Shown here: in pieces, positions 1 to 8,665 of the stretch
Numbering within the stretch: the stretch's first letter is position 1
Layout: each line of letters begins with the position of its first letter
Source of the DNA: UBA9619 sp964630665
Lineage (GTDB): Bacteria > Pseudomonadota > Gammaproteobacteria > Arenicellales > UBA868
NCBI GenBank assembly: GCA_964630665.1
Contig: CAZVVN010000005.1
Coordinates: 14,770 to 78,769 of the forward strand
Length of the DNA stretch: 64,000 nt
Direction: 5' to 3'
Notes under the pieces: generated by a model
Told to the model about the DNA's origin: nothing
The model's database searches: none
The model's input: only the letters and a program-made list of their open reading frames with translations
Program-made: the position numbers and the translations under genes

Positions 1-47
1 TCTTCAGCAAGTTGGATCTGAATAGGCTTGTCTTCTTTCTTTGCCAT
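1..47 (-). CDS. 5' end of an unidentified gene (cut by window edge)
   Basis: An ATG at 47 on the minus strand opens a frame reading MAKKEDKPIQIQLAE before the window ends. A good ribosome binding site (AGGAG, 8 nt before the ATG) lies between it and the hisS stop 28 nt upstream, so it is probably the next gene of the hisS transcript. In many gammaproteobacteria yfgM/bamB follows hisS, but these 15 residues are too few to assign a family. Confidence 0.5.
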   Translation of the reverse strand, partial: MAKKEDKPIQIQLAE

Positions 48-75
48 CCGCTAGCTCCTATCTCATTGTTGTTTG

Positions 76-1338
76 TCAGCGCTCGCGTTTAATGTACTCA
101 ACGAGTTGCTCTTCCGACAGGCTGATCTGTTCCTGGCTCGTGCGCAGGGATTTGGCGGTTAGCATCTGGCTCTTGAGTTCGTCGTCACCGATCACTACTG
201 CAAAGCGGGCTCCGCTCTGATCGGCCTTTCGAAACTGTTTTCGCGGACCCCCACCCCCACAGTTAACAATGACCCTCAAGCCTTGATTCCTTAGATATTC
301 GGCTACCGAAAATCCCCTGCCGATGGCATTGTCCGCGAGGATACAGATCCACACATCGAAGGGTTCGCTGTCTCGGCAGCCGCCCGAATGTTCATATAGA
401 TCGACCAGTCGTTCTAATCCACAGGCAAAACCTGCCGCCGGCATAGCACGCCCCCCCAATTGCGTCACTAGATCATCGTAACGCCCTCCGGCACAGATCG
501 CGCTTTGGGCCCCGAAAGACCCCGTCGTCCACTCAAAGACCGGACCCGTATAATAGTCTAGACCGCGTACCAGTCGGCTGTTGATACGGTATTCGACACC
601 ACTGGTCGTCAACAGGTCCTGTAATGTATCGAAATCAGCTCGCGCGTCACCGTCAACAAAATCAAATAAGTCCGGTGCTGCGTCAAGCACCGCCTGTGTG
701 CCGGGGTCCTTGCTGTCGAGTATTCTCAACGGATTATTCTGAAGACGCCTTTGGCTGTCTTCATCAATCTCTTCACGGCGTGTATCTAGGTAATTTCGGA
801 GCGCATCCCGGTAGCGCGCTCGCGCGTCGCTCGTTCCGAGTGTATTGATTTCCAGGGTCAGGTTCGACAATCCAAGTTGCCGCCACAGCCTGGTGCCCAC
901 TAAAAGAATTTCAGCATCAATATCCGGCCCACTCCAGCCCAAAGCCTCAATTCCAAATTGGTAAAACTGTCGGTACCTTCCCTTCTGCGGCCTCTCATGG
1001 CGAAACATCGGCCCGAGATACCAGAGTCGTTGGGTCTGATTGTGGAGAAACCCGTGTTCAATTCCGGCCCGTACGCATGCTGCGGTCGCTTCAGGGCGCA
1101 GCGTCAGGCTATCACCGTTATTGTCAAGGAACGTGTACATCTCCTTTTCAACGATGTCAGTCTGCTCCCCAATTGAGCGTTCGAACAGTTCTGTGTGCTC
1201 AACCAATGGTGTACGAATCTCCTGGTACCCATAGGATCCAACCACGGATCGGACCGCAGACTCCACGGTGTGCCACAAATCTGAACGACCCGGTAGCAGA
1301 TCATTCATGCCCCTCACAGACCTGATGGATTTAGTCAC
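76..1338 (-). CDS. hisS: Histidyl-tRNA synthetase
   Basis: Class II aminoacyl-tRNA synthetase that charges tRNA-His in the cytoplasm. The 420 residues match the family length. Class II motif 2 is visible as the FRHERPQKGRYRQFYQ stretch near residue 115. The histidine-specific motifs RGLDYYTGPVFEW (about 259-271) and the AAGFACGLERL region (about 300) are intact, and a C-terminal anticodon-binding domain follows. The start is GTG at 1338, giving the usual MTKSIRSVRGMNDLLP beginning. It starts 5 nt after the rodZ stop, so the two are co-transcribed. The usual gammaproteobacterial neighbour ispG is missing between them. Confidence 0.97.
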   Translation of the reverse strand: MTKSIRSVRGMNDLLPGRSDLWHTVESAVRSVVGSYGYQEIRTPLVEHTELFERSIGEQTDIVEKEMYTFLDNNGDSLTLRPEATAACVRAGIEHGFLHNQTQRLWYLGPMFRHERPQKGRYRQFYQFGIEALGWSGPDIDAEILLVGTRLWRQLGLSNLTLEINTLGTSDARARYRDALRNYLDTRREEIDEDSQRRLQNNPLRILDSKDPGTQAVLDAAPDLFDFVDGDARADFDTLQDLLTTSGVEYRINSRLVRGLDYYTGPVFEWTTGSFGAQSAICAGGRYDDLVTQLGGRAMPAAGFACGLERLVDLYEHSGGCRDSEPFDVWICILADNAIGRGFSVAEYLRNQGLRVIVNCGGGGPRKQFRKADQSGARFAVVIGDDELKSQMLTAKSLRTSQEQISLSEEQLVEYIKRER

Positions 1339-1343
1339 AGTGT

Positions 1344-2630
1344 CTATTCCTCTGCACCCACCAGAAACCGGGCATTTCGACCACTTTTGGGGACCGGAAA
1401 ATCAATTTGCTTCCCGGCGTAGACGATCCTCACGCCCTCTGCGGACTGTAGCTGCACATCAAATGGCGGTATGCCAGAAACCGTCACTACCTTTCCACCT
1501 TTGAGATATTTTCGGAACAGTTGCACTCCATCACCATCCCAAATGATCACCTGGCTGCTCTCATTGACCCGAATGGTCAGTTCACGGTCTGGCACAAGGA
1601 CAATTCTCTGTCGTGCTTCCTGGTCATTCGTCGGAATGCTGGTAGTTTTCCTTATCTTCACCTCCTCGACGCCCGGTTGACTGGCAACCGCTGCCGGTGG
1701 TTCCACATCTTTTCTTTCCGAAGTACCGACTCGATCCAGAAATCGCGTCTTGATGAAGTTGCTGGCCACAATTTCACGAGCCGTGGATTGCCGGCGCTGC
1801 TTAGTTGGGTACTGGATTTTGGTCTGCGGCTCGGTCTGCAAGCTGGGAACAGGCACCGATCCAGCGGTCGGCTCTTTATTTTCCTGTCCCGTAGAATCGC
1901 TTGCAATATCCGCCGGGCCGGTCGCCCCTTCACTAGAGGCTACTGTTGAACCGGTCGTGGGTTCTGAAGACTGCACGCCGACAGCAGGACCTTGAACCGC
2001 CAACCTTTGTACCTTCCCTTGCTGATCGTTGGTTGACCCGCCAGATAATGCTTTGTCATCGGCGATTTCGGCAACTCTGCCTTTGGTATCTGAGCCTGAA
2101 ACAACCTCGTTCGACGGAAGTGTTTGTTCAGATTCAGTGGATGCCACCTCTTTCTTTGGCAAAGGCTCCCGAACCAATTCGGCTATGGGTTCAGTTTTCT
2201 TTATGGCAGAAAGCGGAATCTTTTCTACATCGTCAGAGCGTTTTAGGTAGGCGCCGTACAATCCCCCAACGACAAGGACCAGCACGAGTGCTGTAACCAC
2301 CCAGCGATAATGAATAGCCACTGGTTGTGCGCGAACCAGATCCTCGGTCATTGTGCCAGGGCCATCCTGGACAGGCGGCATCAGTGCCTGGTGACCTTCA
2401 ATTGCCCCATCCACATTGACGCTGGCAAGCTTTCCATAGCTTCTCAGATAGCCGACCACGTAGGTACGGCCCGCCAGGTCCTGGTAATCATCATTTTCCA
2501 GGGCCTGGACGATGTCTGACAGAAGATTGAGCTCCGCCGCAACTTCCTCGATACTCCAGCCGTGAAGTTGTCGCGCGCTGCGAAGCAGTTGCCCCGGGGT
2601 CGATATGCCCTGTTCTTCAGATTCAGCCAT
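1344..2630 (-). CDS. rodZ: RodZ-like cytoskeletal membrane protein
   Basis: Bitopic inner-membrane protein that links the MreB cytoskeleton to cell-wall synthesis and helps set rod shape. From the ATG at 2630 the protein has 428 residues. It has an N-terminal helix-turn-helix domain of Xre type (about 12-75), one membrane segment (about 110-127, rich in V, L and A), a long low-complexity Ser/Thr/Glu/Pro periplasmic linker (about 135-330), and a C-terminal DUF4115-type beta domain. I preferred the ATG at 2630 over an upstream in-frame extension because the extension lies inside pilF. The first 8 nt overlap the 3' end of pilF, suggesting translational coupling. Confidence 0.9.
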   Translation of the reverse strand: MAESEEQGISTPGQLLRSARQLHGWSIEEVAAELNLLSDIVQALENDDYQDLAGRTYVVGYLRSYGKLASVNVDGAIEGHQALMPPVQDGPGTMTEDLVRAQPVAIHYRWVVTALVLVLVVGGLYGAYLKRSDDVEKIPLSAIKKTEPIAELVREPLPKKEVASTESEQTLPSNEVVSGSDTKGRVAEIADDKALSGGSTNDQQGKVQRLAVQGPAVGVQSSEPTTGSTVASSEGATGPADIASDSTGQENKEPTAGSVPVPSLQTEPQTKIQYPTKQRRQSTAREIVASNFIKTRFLDRVGTSERKDVEPPAAVASQPGVEEVKIRKTTSIPTNDQEARQRIVLVPDRELTIRVNESSQVIIWDGDGVQLFRKYLKGGKVVTVSGIPPFDVQLQSAEGVRIVYAGKQIDFPVPKSGRNARFLVGAEE

Positions 2631-3405
2631 CGGGACTGCTTCCAGCCAATAGAGATCGCGCTTCCTTAGCCTGGGAGCTCGATGGGTAACTCGAGCGCAG
2701 CTGGTAGGCGTAGAGTTGCACCAACTCATCCGAACCCAGACTTAATTCGTTCTTCACTGCCAATAGCAAGCTATCCGCTGACGGCGTTCCGTGCTCAAAA
2801 TACCTTTCAAGATAGCCTCTCGCAGACAGAAACCTCCCCAGTTCATGACTCACTACGGCAGATTCGTAGAGGACAAAGCGGTTATTAGGTCGGGCCTCTA
2901 GGGCCTTGGAAAGGTGATCAGCGGCCGCCTGGTATTGTTTATCATGGCTCAAGCAGGTCGCCATTCCAAAATGGCTGCGATAACGGGCATCGTTGAATGG
3001 ATCGCTCAAAACTTGTTCTAATTGGCCGATCCCAGCATCGACACGCCCGGTATCACACAAATACATGCCGTAATCGTTGCGGGCCGCACGATTGTTGGAA
3101 TCACCCGCGAGCGCATGCAAAAAATACTGATCGGCGGCGGCACTTTCTCCTAGCTTGACCTTCAGCAACGCCATTGCATGATTGGCTCCGGAGTCATCCC
3201 TACCGAGCCCGAGGGCAAATTCAAGTTCTTCCTGGGCAGCGGCCAATCGTCCCTGCTGAAGGTATCCGATTCCAAGACGGGTGTGCAGGCTGACTCGCTG
3301 CTCCTTGGTCCAACCCCCAGTGGGTGCCGGTTCGATCACACACCCGGCTAGCATCAGCAGGCCGCCGGTGGCATAAATCAGTAGTTTGACTGCTTGGCGA
3401 GACAC
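2623..3405 (-). CDS. pilF: PilF/PilW type IV pilus assembly lipoprotein (TPR)
   Basis: Outer-membrane pilotin that helps the PilQ secretin assemble in type IV pili. The GTG start at 3405 gives a lipoprotein signal peptide: MSRQAVK, a hydrophobic core, and the lipobox LAGC at about residues 19-22. The mature part is a run of tetratricopeptide repeats (LGIGYLQQGRLAAAQEEL, DYGMYLCDTGRVDAGIGQLE and similar). Its place between rlmN (stop 2 nt upstream) and rodZ (8 nt overlap) is the conserved gammaproteobacterial arrangement. No other pilus genes are in the window. Confidence 0.9.
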   Translation of the reverse strand: MSRQAVKLLIYATGGLLMLAGCVIEPAPTGGWTKEQRVSLHTRLGIGYLQQGRLAAAQEELEFALGLGRDDSGANHAMALLKVKLGESAAADQYFLHALAGDSNNRAARNDYGMYLCDTGRVDAGIGQLEQVLSDPFNDARYRSHFGMATCLSHDKQYQAAADHLSKALEARPNNRFVLYESAVVSHELGRFLSARGYLERYFEHGTPSADSLLLAVKNELSLGSDELVQLYAYQLRSSYPSSSQAKEARSLLAGSSPDG

Positions 3406-3407
3406 CG

Positions 3408-4490
3408 TTAGAACCTGCTGCGTCGTCGGGTTCTATCCTGGAACTGGCCCGCCAACTGACCACAGGCCGCCTCGATATCCGCCCCCCGAGTACGCCTTGT
3501 GACGGTCATAATACCAGCCGACAGCAGTATCTCCCGGAACGCGTTTAATGCGCCGGACTCGCTCGCTTCCCAGCCCACGCCCGGCACCCGATTAAAGGGG
3601 ATCAGGTTCACTTTGGCTCGTACATCTTCCAGCAGGCTGCACAGTCTGCGGGCATCGTCTTTCGAATCATTAACCCCTTTGAGCATAACGTATTCAAAGG
3701 TCACTCGCCGGCGTTGGTCATCAAGCAGGTAGTGCCTGCAGGCTTCTAGAACCTGATGGATCGGGTATTTCCTGTTCAGCGGGACCAGCTTGTCCCTCAG
3801 TGCATCGTCGGTCGCATGGAGCGAGACTGCCAGGCTGACCGGGCAGTCTCGGCTCAGCCTTTTGATGCCCGGAACCACACCGGCGGTACTGAGAGTGACC
3901 CGCCTTCGAGACAGCCCAAACGACAGATCATCCAGCATCAGGCGCATTGCCGATATCACAGCCTGGTAATTTAGCAACGGTTCACCCATTCCCATCATGA
4001 CGACGTTAGTAATCGGCCGTTCACCTTTCCCTAACAATTGCAAAAGCCCTTTGGCGATCAGCAACTGACTGATGATTTCGCTGGAATCAAGATTCCGATT
4101 AAAGCCCTGCCGGGCTGTCGCGCAGAAAGAACAGTTCAGAGCACACCCGACCTGCGACGAGACGCACAAAGTGCCCCGCTCCTCTTCCGGGATAAAGACG
4201 GTTTCGATACAGTTTCCATCGACCAGTCTAAGCAACCATTTCCGTGTCCCGTCTGCAGAAGAAGATACCGACACCACATCGGGTAGGCCGATCTTCGCTA
4301 TTTCATTTAACCGGACCCGCAGTGTCTTGCTGAGATCGGTCATTGCAGAAAAGTCGCTGACCCCGCGCTGGTAAACCCACTGCAAGACCTGCCTGGCATG
4401 AAACTCAGGCGCCCCGAGTGTCGCGAAGAAACTTTGCATCGTTTCTCGCTCCATACCGACAATATTCAGCCGCTGCTGTTCTTCAGCCAA
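3408..4490 (-). CDS. rlmN: Dual-specificity 23S rRNA/tRNA adenine-C2 methyltransferase
   Basis: Radical-SAM enzyme that methylates C2 of A2503 in 23S rRNA and A37 of certain tRNAs. The cluster motif CxxxCxxC is present as CALNCSFC, and the GMGEPL and NLIPFN motifs are intact. The C-terminal part carries the second methyl-carrying Cys region (ACGQL). The start is uncertain. A TTG at 4490 gives 360 residues and is preceded by AGAGGTAGGGGA; it lies 7 nt after the ndk stop. An in-frame ATG at 4514 would overlap ndk by 17 nt. The homologous region ([16 protein letters not shown]) begins just inside the TTG start. Confidence 0.93.
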   Translation of the reverse strand: MAEEQQRLNIVGMERETMQSFFATLGAPEFHARQVLQWVYQRGVSDFSAMTDLSKTLRVRLNEIAKIGLPDVVSVSSSADGTRKWLLRLVDGNCIETVFIPEEERGTLCVSSQVGCALNCSFCATARQGFNRNLDSSEIISQLLIAKGLLQLLGKGERPITNVVMMGMGEPLLNYQAVISAMRLMLDDLSFGLSRRRVTLSTAGVVPGIKRLSRDCPVSLAVSLHATDDALRDKLVPLNRKYPIHQVLEACRHYLLDDQRRRVTFEYVMLKGVNDSKDDARRLCSLLEDVRAKVNLIPFNRVPGVGWEASESGALNAFREILLSAGIMTVTRRTRGADIEAACGQLAGQFQDRTRRRSRF

Positions 4491-4497
4491 TCTTCCC

Positions 4498-4923
4498 CTA
4501 CCTCTGACACACATCACCTTCGTTAAAAAAGAATTCAATTTCCGACCTTGCTGTCTCCGGCCCGTCGGAGCCATGCACAGCATTGGCTTGTACCGAATCG
4601 GCAAAGTCAGCCCTGATCGTACCCGGCTCGGCCTCTTCCGGGTTCGTTGCTCCCATCACCCGCCTGTTGGTCTGGATGGCATCTTCCCCCTCAAGCACCT
4701 GAACGACAACCGGACCGGAAGTCATATACTCAACCAACTCCCCGTAGAACGGGCGTTGTCGATGCACAGCGTAGAAGGCCTCTGCCTGTTCCAGACTAAG
4801 CTTGATCATTCGACAGGCCACGATCCTTAATCCAGCCGTCTCGAATCGGTCATAGATCTTGCCAATAATATTCTTGGCTACGGCATCCGGTTTGACAATA
4901 GATAGAGTCCTTTCAAGGGTCAT
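4498..4923 (-). CDS. ndk: Nucleoside diphosphate kinase
   Basis: Transfers the gamma phosphate of ATP to nucleoside diphosphates through a phospho-histidine. The 141-residue protein has the family length. It shows the [13 protein letters not shown] beginning, the [17 protein letters not shown] segment, and the active-site signature NAVHGSD with the catalytic His. The ATG at 4923 is preceded by AGGAGCAATTC, a strong ribosome binding site, which fixes the start. A longer in-frame extension upstream has no homology and is not counted. A 130 nt gap separates it from mtaB, so it may have its own promoter; rlmN follows directly. Confidence 0.97.
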   Translation of the reverse strand: MTLERTLSIVKPDAVAKNIIGKIYDRFETAGLRIVACRMIKLSLEQAEAFYAVHRQRPFYGELVEYMTSGPVVVQVLEGEDAIQTNRRVMGATNPEEAEPGTIRADFADSVQANAVHGSDGPETARSEIEFFFNEGDVCQR

Positions 4924-5053
4924 GAATTGCTCCTCTTGGCAGTTAGATTGAGTGCATCCCGAGTCTAATCCAACGTACTTGCGACAAACCGGGGGTCTAC
5001 ACGATGCCCGTGCCAGGATAGCTGAAGTGACCGGCTGGCGTGACATTACAATT

Positions 5054-6445
5054 TTATTCCCTGGGCACAGCCTCGGCAATCAAAGTGCCGTTATCGACAC
5101 CGGTAACCACGGCCTCCAGGAACTGACCAGGGGTCTTGCTCTGGGCGTCGATTCGCACAGGCATGTAATTTGCGAGCCTCGCGTTGTGCCCAAGCTTACC
5201 CTGACCTGCGGGCCGTTCTAGTAAAACGACAGACCTGCGGCCCCTCCAGCTCTCTAAACTTCGATCCAAAATCTCTCGACCCGCCGCCCGTAACACTGCA
5301 CTCCGTCGTTGGCGTTCAATGCTCGGGATCTGCTTCGGAATCCTTGCCGCGGGAGTGCCTGGCCTCGGCGAATAGGAAAAGATATGCGGAAACGCAATTC
5401 CGAACTCATGAATCGCTGCTAGAGTATCGCCAAATTGATCGATCGACTCTGTTGGAAATCCAACCATCACGTCCGCACCGAGCACCAGGTCTGGTATTTG
5501 CTCCCGAGCTGCCGATAGGCACGCGTACAGGTAAGCAGCATCGTAACGCCTTTTCATTCTCTTGAGAATGAGGCTGTTACCGCTTTGCATGGAGACGTGC
5601 AGATGCGGGCACATCCGGGAGTCGTTTTTCATCAGCCGAAGCAATTCGTTGCTGACATGCACGGGATCGATAGAGCTGAGTCGTACCCGGAAATCACCGG
5701 GAACTGTCTTGATACCTTCAAGCAGCTGGACCAGTCCCTGCCCAGCCTCCAATGCCGCTCCACCTGAAAGGTCCAATCCGTAGGCCCCGAGATCTACACC
5801 GCAGATCACGATCTCCCGAAAACCAGTGCTGATCAGTTTCGCGACCTGATTCAGAATTTTGTGGTAACTGAATGACCGGCTCGGACCCCGAGCTGTGTGA
5901 ATAACGCAGAACGTGCAGGCCTGGTCACAGCCTTGCTGTACCTGGACAAACGCTCTGCTTCGATCCCTAAATCCTGACAAAGGCGCACTCTCTATAGCGA
6001 CTCGATCATCAAGCGCCCCAACCAACACCTCGGTCCCCTGCCCCGGCGTCAGATCCCGGGCCATCTGGGGTATTGCAAGCTTGCGATCGTTCCCAACAAC
6101 AAGCCGAACACCATCGATCGCAGCCAGCGCAGCACCGTTAACCTGTGCGTAACAGCCTGTCACGACAACGACAGCGTTGGGGTTTCGTTTCAGTACCCTC
6201 CTGACGTGTTGTCGGGTTTGCCTGTCCGCCTCTGCCGTCACGGTACAGGAGTTGATGACATAAAGATCAGCTTTCTTACGGTCATCCACCAGGCGCCATC
6301 CCTCCTGACTCAATCCCTGAGCGATGAGATTAGACTCATAGGTGTTTACCTTGCACCCCAGCGTGCTGACCGCGGCACGGGGCCCGATACTCGAAGCGGC
6401 GCTGATTTCGGACTCAACCTGCGTGGTGGCTGAAGATTCGGTCAT
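5054..6445 (-). CDS. mtaB: tRNA N6-threonylcarbamoyladenosine methylthiotransferase
   Basis: Radical-SAM methylthiotransferase that converts t6A37 to ms2t6A in ANN-decoding tRNAs. An N-terminal MTTase domain carries three cluster cysteines ([26 protein letters not shown]). The radical-SAM motif follows as CDQACTFC, then GPSRS. The C-terminal 60 residues look like a TRAM domain. The sequence [10 protein letters not shown] favours MtaB over MiaB. The ATG at 6445 (463 residues) is the only convincing start, but it lacks a ribosome binding site and lies directly after the U-run of an intrinsic terminator (6457-6474). No start codon with a better leader exists before the conserved Cys. Confidence 0.88.
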   Translation of the reverse strand: MTESSATTQVESEISAASSIGPRAAVSTLGCKVNTYESNLIAQGLSQEGWRLVDDRKKADLYVINSCTVTAEADRQTRQHVRRVLKRNPNAVVVVTGCYAQVNGAALAAIDGVRLVVGNDRKLAIPQMARDLTPGQGTEVLVGALDDRVAIESAPLSGFRDRSRAFVQVQQGCDQACTFCVIHTARGPSRSFSYHKILNQVAKLISTGFREIVICGVDLGAYGLDLSGGAALEAGQGLVQLLEGIKTVPGDFRVRLSSIDPVHVSNELLRLMKNDSRMCPHLHVSMQSGNSLILKRMKRRYDAAYLYACLSAAREQIPDLVLGADVMVGFPTESIDQFGDTLAAIHEFGIAFPHIFSYSPRPGTPAARIPKQIPSIERQRRSAVLRAAGREILDRSLESWRGRRSVVLLERPAGQGKLGHNARLANYMPVRIDAQSKTPGQFLEAVVTGVDNGTLIAEAVPRE

Positions 6446-6456
6446 TTCAAAAGAAA

Positions 6457-6474
6457 AGGGCGCACCAGCGCCCT
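6457..6474 (-). terminator. Intrinsic terminator after iscA
   Basis: On the minus strand a perfect 7 bp GC-rich stem (AGGGCGC / GCGCCCT, loop TGGT) is followed at once by TTTTCTTTT. This is a textbook Rho-independent terminator 39 nt past the iscA stop. The U-run ends only a few nucleotides before the mtaB start codon, so readthrough or a very short leader must feed mtaB. Confidence 0.85.
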
Positions 6475-6513
6475 CCGATATAAGCCACAGGAATTCCGTC
6501 CGTGCAGCCGATA

Positions 6514-6840
6514 TTAGTCGACGGTGAAACTCTCGCCGCAGCCGCACTCGTCGGCGACATTCGGGTTGCGAAACTTGAAGGCAGCCGACAGGCCGTCTTC
6601 CTGGTAGTCAATTTCAGTACCATCAAGATATTTGATGGCGTCACCTGCCACAATAACATTGACACCCTGGCTCGAGTAAACCGTATCCTCATCTCCAACC
6701 TCATCTGCAAAATCGACAACATAGGCGAGCCCTGAACAACCGGTTGTCTTGACCCCCAGGCGCAGCCCCTGGCCTTGTCCTCTGGAAGTCAAATAGGTTC
6801 GTACCCGAGTAGCAGCAGCTTCGGTGAGTGTTATCGCCAT
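6514..6840 (-). CDS. iscA: Iron-sulfur cluster assembly protein IscA
   Basis: A-type carrier that hands Fe-S clusters to apoproteins. The 108 residues align along their whole length with E. coli IscA. The three ligand cysteines are present in TTGCSGLAY and in the C-terminal DECGCGESF. The ATG at 6840 gives MAITLTEAAATRV, matching the family N-terminus; a longer upstream reading has no homology. It sits 116 nt after trmJ, where the iscRSUA operon normally is, yet iscR, iscS and iscU are absent, so it is a remnant or a relocated single gene. An intrinsic terminator follows it. Confidence 0.93.
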   Translation of the reverse strand: MAITLTEAAATRVRTYLTSRGQGQGLRLGVKTTGCSGLAYVVDFADEVGDEDTVYSSQGVNVIVAGDAIKYLDGTEIDYQEDGLSAAFKFRNPNVADECGCGESFTVD

Positions 6841-6956
6841 TGGCCTTGTGCCTGTAGTGTGATTCCTGATCTTGGCATAGTTTCTGCCTGGTGGTTCGTC
6901 ATTATCCACCTGGCTAACCTTATCCCGGCAACGATTTTACCAAATCCTGCTCGGCT

Positions 6957-7727
6957 TCACCGAACCCTGGTCTTGCCTCTGGGTTGTGCCTTGCGACCCT
7001 GGATCGCGCTCAACACACCACGGAGGATATTGATGTCATCTTCGAGCAGCGGCGTGCGGCTAAAGATCCTTTTTACCTTTCTGAGAAGCTTTTCCGAAGG
7101 ACTTTTGAGAAAACCGATCTCTCTCAGCACCGTCTCGAGATGAACAAAGAACCCCTGCACGTTCTGTGCGGTCGCAAATGACTCGGCACCCGATTCAGCA
7201 GAATCAGTAGCCGCCAGGGAAGTGTTACACCCGACGCACTGGTCTTGAACTTTCTTCAACTCATAGGCCAGGATGATAACCGCTGCAGCCAGGTTCACCG
7301 ATGGAAACGTCGGGTTGACTGGAATTCGAACATGGATCTGACAGCGCTCGAGTTCCTCATTAGTCAAGCCGCTTGCTTCCTGTCCGAATACCAGCGCGAC
7401 GTTGCCCTTCTGGCTTGCCCTGTAGGCTAAGGCCATGGCTGATTCAGGCTCCAGAGCTGGCCAACGCACGGTCCGCTGACGAGCTGTACTGCCAATGACC
7501 AGCCCGCATTCCGCAACAGCCTCATCCAGGGTCTCGCAGACCCTTGCCGAGCTCAACAGCCGATCTGCACCCGCGGCCCGGGCCGATGCTTCCGGTGACG
7601 GAAAGGTGCGAGGCTCAACCAGGTACAGGTTTTCGAGTCCCATATTGGTCATAGCCCTTGCTACAGCACCAATGTTGCCCGGATGGGTAGTACGAACCAG
7701 GACAACTCTGACACTATCGAGCGTCAT
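6957..7727 (-). CDS. trmJ: tRNA (cytidine/uridine-2'-O-)-methyltransferase TrmJ
   Basis: SPOUT-class methyltransferase that 2'-O-methylates position 32 of tRNAs. The N-terminal half carries the knot motifs: VRVVLVRTTHPGNIGAVARAM at the start, ALVFGQEASGLTNEEL near 115, and IPVNPTFPSVNLAAAVII near 140. The C-terminal helical extension is typical of TrmJ rather than TrmL/TrmH. Length 256 fits. It is transcribed divergently from suhB, as in Escherichia and Pseudomonas; the 146 nt between them should hold both promoters. Confidence 0.93.
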   Translation of the reverse strand: MTLDSVRVVLVRTTHPGNIGAVARAMTNMGLENLYLVEPRTFPSPEASARAAGADRLLSSARVCETLDEAVAECGLVIGSTARQRTVRWPALEPESAMALAYRASQKGNVALVFGQEASGLTNEELERCQIHVRIPVNPTFPSVNLAAAVIILAYELKKVQDQCVGCNTSLAATDSAESGAESFATAQNVQGFFVHLETVLREIGFLKSPSEKLLRKVKRIFSRTPLLEDDINILRGVLSAIQGRKAQPRGKTRVR

Positions 7728-7873
7728 AACCAGAGAATAAACGCATTCAGCAATGAGTCTTCCCCCGTTACACTATCAGTGGCGCTGGCAGCACCCAGCA
7801 TTCCAGATGATGTCGTCAGGGCCTGGTAGATGAAACTGGGCATTCCTTTTGACCGTTAACAGAGTAAATACAG

Positions 7874-8656
7874 ATGCACCCCATGTTGAACACCGCCGTT
7901 CGCGCTGCCCGTCAGTCCGGGCGGATTATTTTAATGCACTACGACCGGCTTGATCGAATCGAAGTAACCCAGAAAGGCCGAAACGATTTCGTCAGTCAGG
8001 CAGATACGGAAGCCGAGGAGATAGCGCTGGATATACTTCTAACGGCCTACCCAGAACACGGTGTGCTGGCTGAAGAGAGTGGCAGGCGCGAAGGAGGTGA
8101 ATATACCTGGGTGATCGACCCATTGGATGGAACAACTAATTTTATCCACGGCTTCCCCCAGTTCGCCGTTTCTATCGCGGTCCTCAAGGGATCGATAATC
8201 GAGCATGGTGTCATCTATGACCCGCTGCGAAACGAGCTCTTCACCTCAAGCCGTGGACAGGGCGCCCAGTTGAATGAACGGAGAATCCGTGTCAGCAACT
8301 GTGCTCTGCTGGAGTTGGCGCTGCTCGGTACGGGGTTTCCTTACAGGGAACTCGATCGGCTCGATCAGTGGGTCAAGACCTTCAGGACTCTGACTCGACG
8401 CTCAGCTGGCATCCGACGCACCGGATCGGCTGCCCTTGACCTTGCCTATGTTGCAGCAGGCCGGATGGATGGCTTCTGGGAGTTTGGCCTACAACCCTGG
8501 GATACAGCTGCGGGAGCACTGCTCATCCGGGAAGCCGGTGGGTTGATCTCCGATCCTGCGGGGAGCCAGGACTTTCTCGACAGTGGTAATGTGGTCACGG
8601 CTAATCCACGGATATTCAATGATCTACTACGAATAATCGCCAAGCATAATGCCTGA
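7874..8656 (+). CDS. suhB: Inositol-1-monophosphatase / SuhB
   Basis: Mg-dependent phosphatase of the inositol monophosphatase family; in gammaproteobacteria SuhB also joins the NusA/NusB/S10 antitermination complex on rRNA transcripts. The metal-binding motif WVIDPLDGTTNFIHGFP (about 78-94) and the second motif QPWDTAAGALLIREAGG (about 213-229) are intact. The start MHPMLNTAVRAAR matches the E. coli protein almost exactly. It is followed 9 nt later by mutS, and nusB lies further on in the same window. Confidence 0.95.
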   Translation: MHPMLNTAVRAARQSGRIILMHYDRLDRIEVTQKGRNDFVSQADTEAEEIALDILLTAYPEHGVLAEESGRREGGEYTWVIDPLDGTTNFIHGFPQFAVSIAVLKGSIIEHGVIYDPLRNELFTSSRGQGAQLNERRIRVSNCALLELALLGTGFPYRELDRLDQWVKTFRTLTRRSAGIRRTGSAALDLAYVAAGRMDGFWEFGLQPWDTAAGALLIREAGGLISDPAGSQDFLDSGNVVTANPRIFNDLLRIIAKHNA

Positions 8657-8665
8657 CCATTGACC

